From NCBI RefSeq assembly GCF_029868325.1, contig NZ_JARWNW010000151.1:1-57142 (forward strand): 57,142 nucleotides of DNA, written 5' to 3'. The position numbers and the translations under genes were made by a program. Source of the DNA: Nocardia carnea (lineage in GTDB: Bacteria; Actinomycetota; Actinomycetes; Mycobacteriales; Mycobacteriaceae). The notes under the pieces were generated by a model. That model was not told where the DNA came from, did no database searches, and saw only the letters and a list, made by a program, of their open reading frames with translations. Positions 46,166 through 54,678 of this stretch are shown here, one piece after another (within the stretch, counting starts at the first letter, position 1; every line of letters begins with the position of its first letter).

Positions 46166-46918
46166 GTGGCCAAGAAGTTCGACTCCGTATGGACCCGCGC
46201 ATCCCGGCAACCTCGGTCGTCGGGCCTGACCAGGGATCAGATCGTGCAGGCAGCGATCGCGCTGCTGGACGAAGAAGGCCTCGAGGCGTTGAGCATGCGC
46301 AAACTCGGCGCACGCCTCGGCGCGGGCGCCACCAGCCTGTACTGGCATGTGGCGAACAAGGACGAGCTGCTCGAGCTCGCACTCGACGAGTTCTGGGGCC
46401 TGGCCGGCGAGGGAGGCGGGCTGGACAAGCCGGGCGACCTGCGCGAATCGCTCACCACCTACGCCTACAACCTGCGGGCCGTCCTACTCGCCCACCCGTG
46501 GGCGGCCGCCCTCATCGGCCGGCTCCCGAGTTTCGGGCCCCGGGCATTCCGGCTCGGCGAACAACTGCGCCGGATATTTCACGAGGCCGGTTTCCGTGAG
46601 CTGGATGTGTATCTCGCGGGCGGCACGGTGAACAGTTACGTTCTCGGCCAGGTCGTTCCGATCATCGCCATGGAGAAGGCGCATGCCGGCCCGGTTCGGG
46701 GCGCCGATGTGCTGGAAACCCTGGACGAGCTGGCCGCGGACTATCCGGAAATGCGCGCCGACTACCACACCGTGATGCCCGAGGATTCGACGATCGGTCA
46801 GGCAGTCGGCTTCGACTTCGGGCTGGTCTGCGTGCTGGACGGGCTGGAAAACCGGCTGCGTACGCAACCGGACGTCGATACGGTGTCCCGCGAAGCCGGC
46901 ACCACCGGACCGGCGTGA
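46166..46918 (+). CDS. TetR-class transcriptional repressor
   Basis: A 250-residue repressor. The N-terminal helix-turn-helix is LTRDQIVQAAIALLDEEGLEALSMRKLGARLGAGATSLYWHVANKDELLELAL, very close in form to the classical TetR class (LYWHV). The C-terminal two-thirds is a helical ligand-binding and dimerisation domain. It starts at GTG 46166 and is divergent from the DHA2 exporter, which it probably represses through the dyads at 46091-46146. The inducer is presumably an exported drug. Confidence 0.93.
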   Translation: MAKKFDSVWTRASRQPRSSGLTRDQIVQAAIALLDEEGLEALSMRKLGARLGAGATSLYWHVANKDELLELALDEFWGLAGEGGGLDKPGDLRESLTTYAYNLRAVLLAHPWAAALIGRLPSFGPRAFRLGEQLRRIFHEAGFRELDVYLAGGTVNSYVLGQVVPIIAMEKAHAGPVRGADVLETLDELAADYPEMRADYHTVMPEDSTIGQAVGFDFGLVCVLDGLENRLRTQPDVDTVSREAGTTGPA

Positions 46919-46952
46919 GACTGTTCCGGACCGTCACCGCAGAAAGGATCCC

Positions 46953-47705
46953 GTGCGCACCGACGACGATTTCGTTGCCCACGTCGCCGACCGCCTGGCC
47001 GCCCTGCCGGGGGTTGTCGCCGTTTCGCTGGGCGGTTCCCGGGCCCAGGGCACCCACGGACCGGACAGCGACTGGGATTTCGCGCTCTACTACCGCGACA
47101 ATTTCGACCCGGCCGCCCTACGAGCCGTCGGCTGGCCCGGCGAGGTCTCCGATATCGGGGCCTGGGGTGGGGTCTTCAACGGCGGCGCCTGGCTGACGAT
47201 CGACGGCCGCGCCGTCGATGTGCACTACCGCGATCTCACGGTGATCGAGCACGAACTCGCCGAAGCCGAACAGGGCCGGTTCCGCTGGGAGCCGCTGGCG
47301 TTCCATCTGGCGGGCATTCCCAGTTACCTGGTGGTGGGCGAACTCGCCGTATCCCGGGTGTTACGGGGTGAGCTGCCGAAACCGGCGTTTCCGGAGGTGA
47401 TGCGTACGGTGGCGCCGCCGATCTGGCGGCGGCAGGCCGATCTCGGCCTGCGCTACGCCCGCTCTGCGCATGCGCCGCACGGTCGCGTCACCGAAACCGC
47501 CGGCGCGCTGGCCACCGCGGCGATGCAGACGGCACATGCGATCTTGGCGGCCCGCGGCGAATGGGTGACCAACGAGAAACGCCTGCTCGAACGCGCGGGC
47601 CTGCGCGAGATGGACACGATCATCACTCGGTTGAGCCCGGACCCGGCGGTGCTGGCAGAGCAGATCGACACCGCACGGCAGATATTGGAAGCCGCCGGCG
47701 CGTAG
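46953..47705 (+). CDS. Nucleotidyltransferase-domain protein
   Basis: A 250-residue protein with a pol-beta-type nucleotidyltransferase domain. The motif GGSRAQGTHGPDSDWDFALYY near residue 25 contains the GS element and the catalytic aspartates, and a third acidic position is likely in RAVDVHYRDL. The C-terminal half is helical. It starts at GTG 46953 after AAAGGA, 34 bp downstream of tetR. Such proteins include aminoglycoside nucleotidyltransferases and toxin-type MNTs; no antitoxin partner is seen here. The target is unknown. Confidence 0.85.
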   Translation: MRTDDDFVAHVADRLAALPGVVAVSLGGSRAQGTHGPDSDWDFALYYRDNFDPAALRAVGWPGEVSDIGAWGGVFNGGAWLTIDGRAVDVHYRDLTVIEHELAEAEQGRFRWEPLAFHLAGIPSYLVVGELAVSRVLRGELPKPAFPEVMRTVAPPIWRRQADLGLRYARSAHAPHGRVTETAGALATAAMQTAHAILAARGEWVTNEKRLLERAGLREMDTIITRLSPDPAVLAEQIDTARQILEAAGA

Positions 47706-47828
47706 GTCACGGTGCGGTCTCTCCAAGATCGAACATCACAGCTTCGGTACCAATGGTCTCCCGGCTTGGGCACAGCGGCGTGTCGCCCCTAGGCTCGCGG
47801 AGGACCGAGAACCCGGAGAAGGATGAAG

Positions 47829-48320
47829 ATGAAGAAGATCGTCGTGACCGCCGCCGCGGTCGTCCTGCCCCTCGTTTTCGCGGGTCCGGCCGTTTCCGAA
47901 CCCACCCCGATGGAGCCGGGCCCTCCCGCCGCAGTACTCGCCGAACCGGCCGCCAGCGGCCCTCTGGGCACAACCTTCCCGATTCGTACCGGTGGCGATA
48001 TGACGGTGACGGTGCGTCCGTCCGAGGCCGAGGTCGCGCCACGTACCGAGGGCGGTTCGGTCCTCGTCTTCGATGTCGGCGCCGAACAGACCGCCGGTAA
48101 ACCCTATTTCCTGCCGACCCTGGACCTGCGGCTGATCACCACGAACGGCGATATGGTCTATCCGCTCACGGGTGTCCCCGGCGAATATCCCGGCGGGTTC
48201 GTGGAACCGGGACAGCCGCGCAGCGGGCTGGTCGCCTTCGAGCTCACCGGTGGGCAGCAGCCCGAGGAAATCGTTTTCGCCACCAACGACGATTTCGTCC
48301 AGGGCGCCTGGACCCTCTGA
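47829..48320 (+). CDS. Small secreted protein, paralogue of the next gene
   Basis: A 163-residue exported protein. The N-terminus MKKIVVTAAAVVLPLVFAGPAV is a Sec signal peptide followed by a proline-rich linker. The remaining 115 residues are beta-rich without cysteines, consistent with an immunoglobulin-like domain of the MPT63/DUF4352 type, which is an inference from pattern. I prefer ATG 47829, which has GGAG at proper spacing, to ATG 47823, which overlaps that site. Shared blocks with the next gene are PLGT, a V-T-V-R strand and the C-terminal LVAFEL ... IVFAT ... QGAWTL, so the two arose by duplication. Confidence 0.82.
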   Translation: MKKIVVTAAAVVLPLVFAGPAVSEPTPMEPGPPAAVLAEPAASGPLGTTFPIRTGGDMTVTVRPSEAEVAPRTEGGSVLVFDVGAEQTAGKPYFLPTLDLRLITTNGDMVYPLTGVPGEYPGGFVEPGQPRSGLVAFELTGGQQPEEIVFATNDDFVQGAWTL

Positions 48321-48578
48321 CGGTCTGTCACGACGAGGCATCGTCAAGATCGAGTACTACGCCTTCGGCAAGATCACGGTCAGCGGGTTCGGTCCCCGCC
48401 GGACCGGGCATACCCTCGCTGTAGGCCGGCGCGCACGCGTATGAGCGATCATGCGTGAGCGGATGGCCTTGCGGTATCAGCGTTTCCAGGTGTCGCGACG
48501 AGCCGGCCGGTTCGCGCGTCGGCCCGGAAATCAAGCAACCAGTGCCAGGTAGCGACCGAAACCGCCGAAGGATGCACC

Positions 48579-49070
48579 ATGAGAAAGCTCATCGCCGCAT
48601 TCGCCATCACCCTCCCCGCCTTGTCGGGAGCCCCGGCCGTGGCCGCTCCCGACCCCGTCGAACCACCACCACCGCAGGTAGAGGTCCGCGCCGAGCAGCC
48701 CACGGAAGCGGTGCCGCTGGGTACACCTGTCCAGGTCCAGAGCATGGGCCCTATGGCGATCACCGTGCGAGCAACCGACCAGACCATGCCGCCCCGGATG
48801 AACGACGCGAGGGTAGTCGTGTACGAGGTCGAGGTCGAAGCCCAGGCCGACATGGCCGCTATCGGCCCGTACGACCTGAACTTGGCCACCACCGGCGGCG
48901 AGAACCTCGGCACCCTCTCCGATATCCCGGGTGGGTTGCAGTTCGGGGTGCTGGATTCCGGCGAAATGCGGCGCGGACTGGTCGCCTTCGAACTACCCGA
49001 CGGACAGGAACCCGTGGCAATAGTCTTCGCAACCGGTAACGGCTACATCCAGGGAACCTGGGCAGCGTAA
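48579..49070 (+). CDS. Small secreted protein, paralogue of the preceding gene
   Basis: A 163-residue exported protein beginning MRKLIAAFAITLPALSGAPAVA, a Sec signal peptide, followed by a proline-rich linker and a beta-rich domain. It shares PLGT ... MAITVRA, RRGLVAFELPDGQEP, IVFATGNGYIQGTW with the preceding gene in the same order; overall they are diverged copies. ATG at 48579 has GAAGGA six bases upstream. A 258-bp gap separates the pair and may hold a separate promoter. The function is unknown; MPT63-like proteins are abundant secreted antigens in mycobacteria. Confidence 0.82.
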   Translation: MRKLIAAFAITLPALSGAPAVAAPDPVEPPPPQVEVRAEQPTEAVPLGTPVQVQSMGPMAITVRATDQTMPPRMNDARVVVYEVEVEAQADMAAIGPYDLNLATTGGENLGTLSDIPGGLQFGVLDSGEMRRGLVAFELPDGQEPVAIVFATGNGYIQGTWAA

Positions 49071-49116
49071 GTCTGCGTCCCGCGTGGGCCGGCCGCCGCT
49101 GCAGGCCGGCCCGCGA

Positions 49117-52100
49117 TCACTCCAATTCGCCCTCGGCCTCGAGGTAGACCTGACGCAACCGGTCCAACGTTTCGGCTTCCGGCTCGGCCCACATCTTCCG
49201 TTCGGCGGCCTCGAGCAGGCGTTCGGCGATACCGTGCAGCGCCCACGGATTGGACTGCTCCATGAACTTGCGGTTCGTTTCGTCGAAAACGTAGCTGTCG
49301 GCGAGCTTCTCGTACATCCAGTCGGCGACCACGTCGGTGGTGGCGTCGTAACCGAACAGATAGTCCACCGTGGCCGCCATCTCGAACGCGCCCTTGTAAC
49401 CGTGGCGGCGCATGGCCTCGAGCCAGCGGGGGTTCACCACGCGGGCACGGAACACCCGGGTCGTTTCCTCCGACAGGGTGCGGGTGCGCACCGAATCCGG
49501 ACGGGTGCTGTCGCCGATATAGGCCTCGGGGTTCTTCCCGGTCAGCGCCCGTACCGTCGCGACCATTCCGCCGTGGTACTGGAAATAGTCGTCGGAATCG
49601 GCGATATCGTGCTCGCGGGTATCGGTGTTCTTCGCGGCCACCGTGATCCGCCGGTAGGCGGTGCGCATATCATCGGCCGCGGGGGCACCGTCGAGGTCGC
49701 GGCCGTAGGCGTAGCCGCCCCAGGTGGTGTAGACCTGCGCGAGATCGTCGTCGGTACGCCAGCTCTTGGAATCGATGAGCTGCAGCAGGCCCGCGCCGTA
49801 GGTGCCCGGTTTCGAACCGAAGATCCGGGTGGTGGCGCGGCGTTCGTCACCGTGCCCGGCCAGGTCCGAGAGCATATGGGCGCGCACATAGTTCGATTCC
49901 GCGGGTTCGTCGAGCGCGGCGACCAGGCGGACGGCGTCGTCGAGCAGGGCCAGCACATGTGGGAAGGCGTCGCGGAAGAAGCCGCTGATCCGCACGGTGA
50001 CGTCGATCCGCGGCCGCCCCAGTTCCGCGAGGCCGACGACCTCGAGCGAGGTGACGCGGCGGCTCGCCTCGTCCCAGACCGGGCGCACCCCGAGCAGTGC
50101 CAGGACCTCGGCGATATCGTCGCCGGAGGTACGCATCGCCGAGGTGCCCCAGACCGAAAGCCCCACCGAACGCGGGTATTCGCCGTGATCGGCCAAGTAG
50201 CGCTCCAGCAGTGAATCCGCCATCGCCCGCCCGGTTTCCCACGCCAGCCGCGACGGCACCGCCTTCGGGTCCACCGAATAGAAGTTCCGGCCGGTGGGCA
50301 GGACATTGATCAGCCCGCGCAGCGGCGAACCGCTGGGGCCGGCGGGAATGAAACCACCGTTGAGCGCGTGCAGGACACGGTCGATCTCGACCTCGGTCCC
50401 GCGCAGCCGTGGCACGACTTCCGTCGCGGCGAACCGCAGCACGGAAGCGACAGCCTCCCGATCGCCACCGGCTTCACCGAAAAGGTCACCGGAGAACCGT
50501 TCGACGAGTTCGTCCACGGCCCCGGGTGACCATTGCGCGGCCTGCAGAGCCACCAGTAGTTCCCGGGCCCGCGATTCCACGGCATCGACCCGTTCCCGGG
50601 CTTCGTCGCCGGATTCGCTGAGCCCCAGCGCTTCCCGCAGCCCGGGCACCGACATCTCGCCGCCCCACAGCTGCCGGGCGCGCAACATGGCGAGCACCAG
50701 ATCGACCTCGCTCGCCCCGGCCGGCGCGCGGCCCAGGATATGCAGGCCGTCACGGATCTGCACATCCTTGATCTCACACAGCCAGCCGTCGACGTGCAGC
50801 AGCATATCGTCGAAGACCTCTTCGTCCGGACGTTCGGCCAGCCCCAGATCGTGGTCCATTTTCGCGGCCCGCATCAGGGTCCAGATCTGCTGCCGGATGG
50901 CGGGCAGTTTCGCCGGGTCGAGCGCGGAGATATTGGCATGCTCGTCGAGCAGTTGTTCGAGCCGGGCGATATCGCCGTAGCTCTCCGCCCGCGCCATCGG
51001 CGGAATCAGATGGTCCACCAGAGTGGCATGCGCACGGCGCTTGGCCTGCGTGCCCTCCCCCGGATCGTTCACCAGGAACGGGTAGATCAGCGGCAGATCA
51101 CCGAGCGCGGCGTCGGTGCCGCACGCGGCCGACATCCCCAGCGTTTTACCCGGTAGCCATTCCAGGTTGCCGTGTTTACCGATATGCACCATCGCGTCGG
51201 CACCGAAACCGCCCGAGGCGATATCGGTGGACAACCAGCGGTAGGCGGCGAGGTAGTGGTGGCTGGGCGGGAGGTCGGGGTCGTGGTAGATGGCCACCGG
51301 GTTCTCCCCGAACCCGCGCGGCGGCTGCACCATCAGCACGATATTGCCGAACCGCAGGGCCGCGATGACGATTTCGCCGCGCGGGTCGGCGGAGGTGTCC
51401 ACATAGAGTTCGCCCGGCGGCGGCCCCCACGCCTCCACCACGGCCTCGCGCAGTTCGGCGGGCAAGGTCTCGAACCACGCGGTGTACACCTGCGCGCCGA
51501 TCCGGATGGGGTTGCCCTCCAACTGTTCGGCGGTGAGCCAGTCGGGGTCCTGGCCACCGGCGGCGATCAGGGCATGCATGAGCGCATCGCCGTCGCCCTC
51601 TTCCAGGCCGGGCACCGCACCGGCCGCGCCGAGATCATATCCGGCCGCGCGGAGCTCACCCAGCAGGGCGATGGCGCTGGCCGGAGTGTCCAGGCCGACG
51701 GCGTTGCCGATCCGGGCGTGTTTCGTCGGGTAGGCGGAGAGCATGAGCGCCAGCCGTTTCCGTTCGGCCGGGATGTGCCGCAGCCGGGCGTGCCGGACCG
51801 CGATCCCCGCGACCCGTGCGGCACGTTCCGGATCGGGTACGTAGGTGGACAATCCGTCGGCGTCGAACTCCTTGAAGGAGAACGGGACGGTGATGATGCG
51901 TCCGTCGAATTCCGGCACCGCGACCTGCGTCGCGACATCCAGCGGGGACAGGCCGTCGTCGTTGGCTTCCCATTGGGCGCGGCCGCCGGTCAGGCACAGA
52001 CCTTGCAGGATCGGTACATCCAGTTCGGCGAGCGCACCGATATCCCAGGCTTCATCGTCGCCACCCGCCGAGGCAGTGGCCGGTTTGGTGCCGCCCGCCG

Positions 52101-52749
52101 CCAGCACCGTGACCACCAGCGCGTCGGCCTGCCGGAGGGTGTCGAGAAGTTCCGGTTCCGCGGTGCGCAGCGAGGCACAGTAGAGCGGCAGCGGTACCGC
52201 GCCGGCGTCCTCGATCGCGGTGCACAGGGCATCGATATAGCCGGTGTTCCCCGCCAGATGCTGGGCGCGGTAATAGACGACGCCGACCGTCGGTTTTCCC
52301 GCCACCGGCTCCGGATCCCGCGCGTCGCGTTCGAGCCGGCCCCAGCTGGGCAGCTGTACCGGCGGTTCGAATCCGTGCCCGGTGAGCAGGACGGTGTCGG
52401 ACAGGAAGTTGTGCAACTGCCGCAGGTTCTGCGGGCCGCCGGCCGCCAGATAGTTGTGGGCATCGGAGGCCACCCCCACCGGGACGGTGGAGCATTCCAT
52501 GAGTTCGGCGTCGGGCGCCATCTCCCCGCCCAGGGCCACGACGGGAAGTCCGCTGTCGCGCAGTGCGGCCAGTCCGTCCTCCCAGGCTCGTTTGCCGCCG
52601 AGAATGCGCACGATCACCAGTTCCACGCCGTCGAGGAGGCCGGGCAGATCGTCCACCAGCAGGCGGGCCGGATTTCCCCACCGGTAGTCGGCGCCGCTCG
52701 CGCGTGCGCTGAGCAGATCGGTGTCGGAGGTGGACAGCAGCAGAATCAC
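49117..52749 (-). CDS. cobN: Cobaltochelatase subunit CobN
   Basis: A 1,210-residue protein, the large subunit of the aerobic ATP-dependent cobaltochelatase that inserts cobalt into hydrogenobyrinic acid a,c-diamide. Length and family motifs fit, for example HIGKHGNLEWLPGKTLGMSA, PFLVNDPGEGTQAKRRAHATL, and the C-terminal region KSWRTDDDLAQVYTTWGGYAYG. It starts at GTG 52749 just downstream of a cobalamin riboswitch. Its divergent cobG partner lies 3.9 kb away because other genes sit between them; in M. tuberculosis cobN and cobG are near neighbours. Confidence 0.97.
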   Translation of the reverse strand: MILLLSTSDTDLLSARASGADYRWGNPARLLVDDLPGLLDGVELVIVRILGGKRAWEDGLAALRDSGLPVVALGGEMAPDAELMECSTVPVGVASDAHNYLAAGGPQNLRQLHNFLSDTVLLTGHGFEPPVQLPSWGRLERDARDPEPVAGKPTVGVVYYRAQHLAGNTGYIDALCTAIEDAGAVPLPLYCASLRTAEPELLDTLRQADALVVTVLAAGGTKPATASAGGDDEAWDIGALAELDVPILQGLCLTGGRAQWEANDDGLSPLDVATQVAVPEFDGRIITVPFSFKEFDADGLSTYVPDPERAARVAGIAVRHARLRHIPAERKRLALMLSAYPTKHARIGNAVGLDTPASAIALLGELRAAGYDLGAAGAVPGLEEGDGDALMHALIAAGGQDPDWLTAEQLEGNPIRIGAQVYTAWFETLPAELREAVVEAWGPPPGELYVDTSADPRGEIVIAALRFGNIVLMVQPPRGFGENPVAIYHDPDLPPSHHYLAAYRWLSTDIASGGFGADAMVHIGKHGNLEWLPGKTLGMSAACGTDAALGDLPLIYPFLVNDPGEGTQAKRRAHATLVDHLIPPMARAESYGDIARLEQLLDEHANISALDPAKLPAIRQQIWTLMRAAKMDHDLGLAERPDEEVFDDMLLHVDGWLCEIKDVQIRDGLHILGRAPAGASEVDLVLAMLRARQLWGGEMSVPGLREALGLSESGDEARERVDAVESRARELLVALQAAQWSPGAVDELVERFSGDLFGEAGGDREAVASVLRFAATEVVPRLRGTEVEIDRVLHALNGGFIPAGPSGSPLRGLINVLPTGRNFYSVDPKAVPSRLAWETGRAMADSLLERYLADHGEYPRSVGLSVWGTSAMRTSGDDIAEVLALLGVRPVWDEASRRVTSLEVVGLAELGRPRIDVTVRISGFFRDAFPHVLALLDDAVRLVAALDEPAESNYVRAHMLSDLAGHGDERRATTRIFGSKPGTYGAGLLQLIDSKSWRTDDDLAQVYTTWGGYAYGRDLDGAPAADDMRTAYRRITVAAKNTDTREHDIADSDDYFQYHGGMVATVRALTGKNPEAYIGDSTRPDSVRTRTLSEETTRVFRARVVNPRWLEAMRRHGYKGAFEMAATVDYLFGYDATTDVVADWMYEKLADSYVFDETNRKFMEQSNPWALHGIAERLLEAAERKMWAEPEAETLDRLRQVYLEAEGELE

Positions 52750-52767
52750 AAGGGTGACCTTCCTGGG

Positions 52768-52880
52768 GTGACGCGCCCGTCGGGGTTCGGTGTGCTCGCC
52801 GGAGAGGGTCTGGCTGTGTCAGTGGCGCGACCGCACCGGAGTTCCACCGGTTTCCTCGTCACCCGTCGAGCGCTCGCATG
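52768..52880 (-). ncRNA. Cobalamin riboswitch upstream of cobN
   Basis: On the minus strand, the leader of cobN contains the B12-aptamer core: a GACGAGGAAA element, then CCGGTGGAACTCCGG (52836-52850), GCGGTCGC and the conserved GCCACTG (52820-52826), followed by an AGCCAGACC element. These occur in the expected order and spacing. The CDS begins only about 20 nt after the aptamer, so control of translation initiation is likely. B12 should therefore repress its own biosynthesis through cobN. The 5' boundary is approximate. Confidence 0.88.
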
Positions 52881-52992
52881 GTATCGCGACGGCCGGCTCG
52901 GCCCGTCGGCACACCGGAGAGGGGGAGCTCATCGTCGAGCCGGGTGCCGGCGGCAGTTCCCGGAACTCGGTAGCCCAGACAGCCGATGACTG

Positions 52993-53019
52993 AGTTGCCA
53001 AAAGATAGCTGATAAGCGG
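52993..53019. repeat. 27-bp motif, copy 1, near cobN
   Basis: AGTTGCC ... TAGCTG ... TA ... CGG over 27 bp. It matches the copy at 56497-56523 at 20 of 27 positions, without gaps and in the same orientation. It lies between the riboswitch of cobN and the promoter of the peptide genes. Confidence 0.45.
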
Positions 53020-53041
53020 GCAGCGAATTTAGAGGAATTCG

Positions 53042-53070
53042 TTGCGGGAAAATTGGACGCTTGCTATGTT
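53042..53070 (+). promoter_or_regulatory. Candidate promoter of the small-peptide operon
   Basis: TTGCGG at 53042-53047 and TATGTT at 53065-53070 are separated by 17 bases, matching a housekeeping promoter at 3 of 6 and 4 of 6 positions. The surrounding DNA (about 53020-53070) is clearly A/T-richer than its flanks. Transcription from here would give a leader of about 90 nt before the first peptide ATG. Confidence 0.45.
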
Positions 53071-53165
53071 GCCTGGGTCACCATCGGCCGCACCGGCCGT
53101 GACCGCCCTCACGGCGTGCAGTCCACGACGGAGAGGGCGCTTCAACCCTCCGAAGGAGATTCACC

Positions 53166-53279
53166 ATGGGTTCGTTGAGCGATATGCTCACGGCACTGAT
53201 TCCGGCTCTCGGATCGGCCGTGGCGGGCGACGGTCTCTTCGAAGTGTTCCTGGGTTCACTCGAAGCCATCATCGCATAA
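53166..53279 (+). CDS. 37-residue hydrophobic acidic peptide 1, PorA/PorH-like candidate
   Basis: ATG 53166 follows AAGGAG with an ideal 8-base spacer and encodes 37 residues ending in TAA. The peptide begins MGSLSDMLTALIPALGSAV and has a second hydrophobic half (GLFEVFLGSLEAIIA). It has four acidic and no basic residues and is predicted to form an amphipathic helix interrupted at AGDG. There is no signal peptide, cysteine or double-glycine leader. The gene is followed after 76 bp by a second peptide gene beginning with the same MGSL. The size, absence of a signal, helical character and nearby mycolyltransferase resemble corynebacterial PorA and PorH, which form a hetero-oligomeric mycomembrane channel. 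Function is inferred, not shown. Confidence 0.75.
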   Translation: MGSLSDMLTALIPALGSAVAGDGLFEVFLGSLEAIIA

Positions 53280-53355
53280 TTCGCGATTGAGCAAACCATT
53301 CATTCATCGGAATTCCGGCCGGAATTCCGCACTCCAGTGATACAAGGAGAAACAC

Positions 53356-53472
53356 GTGGGATCCCTCTTTGAAATTCTGGGCATGGGCACCGCCAGCGCC
53401 GGCGGGCTCGGCACCAACCTGGTGAACGCCCTGATCACCCTGAGCGGTGGCACGCCCGCCCCCGGCAAGTAG
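53356..53472 (+). CDS. 38-residue Gly-rich hydrophobic peptide 2, PorA/PorH-like candidate
   Basis: GTG 53356 follows AAGGAG with a 6-base spacer and encodes 38 residues ending in TAG. The peptide begins MGSLFEILGMGTASAGG, continues with a hydrophobic helix (NLVNALITL) and ends GGTPAPGK. It is near neutral (one Glu, one Lys), Gly/Ser/Thr-rich and lacks a signal peptide or cysteine. It shares the MGSL start with peptide 1, which is otherwise more acidic, so the two look like complementary partners. A strong terminator follows 14 bp after the stop. Alternatives to a two-component channel are a two-peptide bacteriocin or membrane-active toxin, but no immunity or export gene is adjacent. Confidence 0.72.
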   Translation: MGSLFEILGMGTASAGGLGTNLVNALITLSGGTPAPGK

Positions 53473-53486
53473 ATCCGGGATCAGAC

Positions 53487-53520
53487 GAGGGGTCCATCCG
53501 ATACCACGGATGGACCCCTC
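53487..53520 (+). terminator. Intrinsic-type terminator closing the peptide operon
   Basis: GAGGGGTCCATCCG (53487-53500) and its exact complement (53507-53520) form a 14-bp perfect stem with a 6-nt ATACCA loop. It ends the two-peptide unit and separates it from the mycolyltransferase gene, so the peptides are probably a discrete, possibly abundant, transcript. Confidence 0.85.
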
Positions 53521-53610
53521 CGCCATGAGCCATGGCTTACCCCTTGTATTCCGAGCCGGCAGGCGCGTTCCGCGGTCGGGGCCGAGCCGGACAATACCCC
53601 TGAGGCGCAT

Positions 53611-54636
53611 ATGACTTCACTCCTGCGGGGCCCTCGGCGGGCGCTTGTTCTGCTCACGTCGGCCGCCCTCCTCACACTCGGCACCGTGGCGACCACGACC
53701 GCCGATCCCGGCGCGTCCATCGTCTCCCGCACCCCCGGCACCGGGCGTTCGCTCGATATCACGGTGCACTCCCCGTCCATGCAGCGCGATATCGCCCTGC
53801 AGGTGCTTCGCCCGGCCGATACCCGGACGCCCGCGCCCACCCTCTATCTGCTCAACGGTGCAGGTGGCGGCGAGGACGCCGCAAGCTGGTCCGCACAAAC
53901 CGATGTGGCCGGCTTCTTCGCGGACAAGCATGTGAATGTCGTGATTCCGCTGGAAGGCGCGTTCAGTTATTACACCGACTGGCAGCAGCCCGATAGCGGG
54001 CTGGCGGAAAAGCTCGGGAACAACGGCCGCAATATGTGGGCGACCTTCCTCACCGAGGAGCTGCCACCGGTTGTCGACGCCGCATTCGGCACCACCGGCG
54101 CCAATGCCATAGCCGGTATCTCCATGGCCGCTACCTCGGTTCTCGACCTCACCATCCGCGCCCCCGAGCTGTATCGCGCCGCGGCCGCTTACAGTGGCTG
54201 CGCGATGACCAGCGATCCGCTGGGGCAGGCCTTCGTCACGCTGGTCGTCAGCCTCGGCGGCGCCGATTCCGAGAACATGTGGGGCCCGGTCGGTGGTCCG
54301 GGCTGGCAGGAACACGATCCCTACCTGCAGGCGCACCGGCTCCCCGATATCCCGATGTACATCTCCAGCGGCAGCGGATTACCCGGCCGCCATGACACGG
54401 CGACGAGCCCGCGGCTGCACGGGGACCAGAAGATGCTGTGGAACCAGCTGCTGGTCGGCGGCGGGATCGAGGCCGCGGCCGACTACTGCACCCGCGCACT
54501 CCAGCAGCGCACGCACGAGCTGGGCCGCACCGATATCGTCTTCGACCTGCGACCGTCCGGCACTCATTCCTGGGGGTACTGGGAGGACGACCTGCATCGT
54601 TCCTGGCCACTGCTGGGCGCGGCGCTGGGTGCCTGA
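53611..54636 (+). CDS. Secreted mycolyltransferase (Ag85/Cmt family)
   Basis: A 341-residue exported alpha/beta hydrolase. A signal peptide (RRALVLLTSAALLTLGTVA) precedes the fold. The family marks are strong: nucleophile Ser171 in GISMAATSV, the MWGPVGGPGWQEHDP stretch matching the MWGP...W..NDP block of antigen 85, and His319 in GTHSWGYWEDDL, as in the Ag85 catalytic histidine. These enzymes transfer mycolic acids to trehalose, arabinogalactan or, in corynebacteria (MytC), to serines of small membrane proteins. It begins 138 bp after the peptide genes and after their terminator, so it may have its own promoter. It is convergent with the WS/DGAT gene. Confidence 0.92.
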   Translation: MTSLLRGPRRALVLLTSAALLTLGTVATTTADPGASIVSRTPGTGRSLDITVHSPSMQRDIALQVLRPADTRTPAPTLYLLNGAGGGEDAASWSAQTDVAGFFADKHVNVVIPLEGAFSYYTDWQQPDSGLAEKLGNNGRNMWATFLTEELPPVVDAAFGTTGANAIAGISMAATSVLDLTIRAPELYRAAAAYSGCAMTSDPLGQAFVTLVVSLGGADSENMWGPVGGPGWQEHDPYLQAHRLPDIPMYISSGSGLPGRHDTATSPRLHGDQKMLWNQLLVGGGIEAAADYCTRALQQRTHELGRTDIVFDLRPSGTHSWGYWEDDLHRSWPLLGAALGA

Positions 54637-54678
54637 TTCCGGATCGGCGGGGGCACCATCCGGAAGCGGCATCCCTCC

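Noticed and set aside
53166..53472. Class IIb two-peptide bacteriocin
   Set aside because: The peptides have no double-glycine leader, and no immunity, protease-transporter or regulatory gene is adjacent; kept only as a minor alternative.
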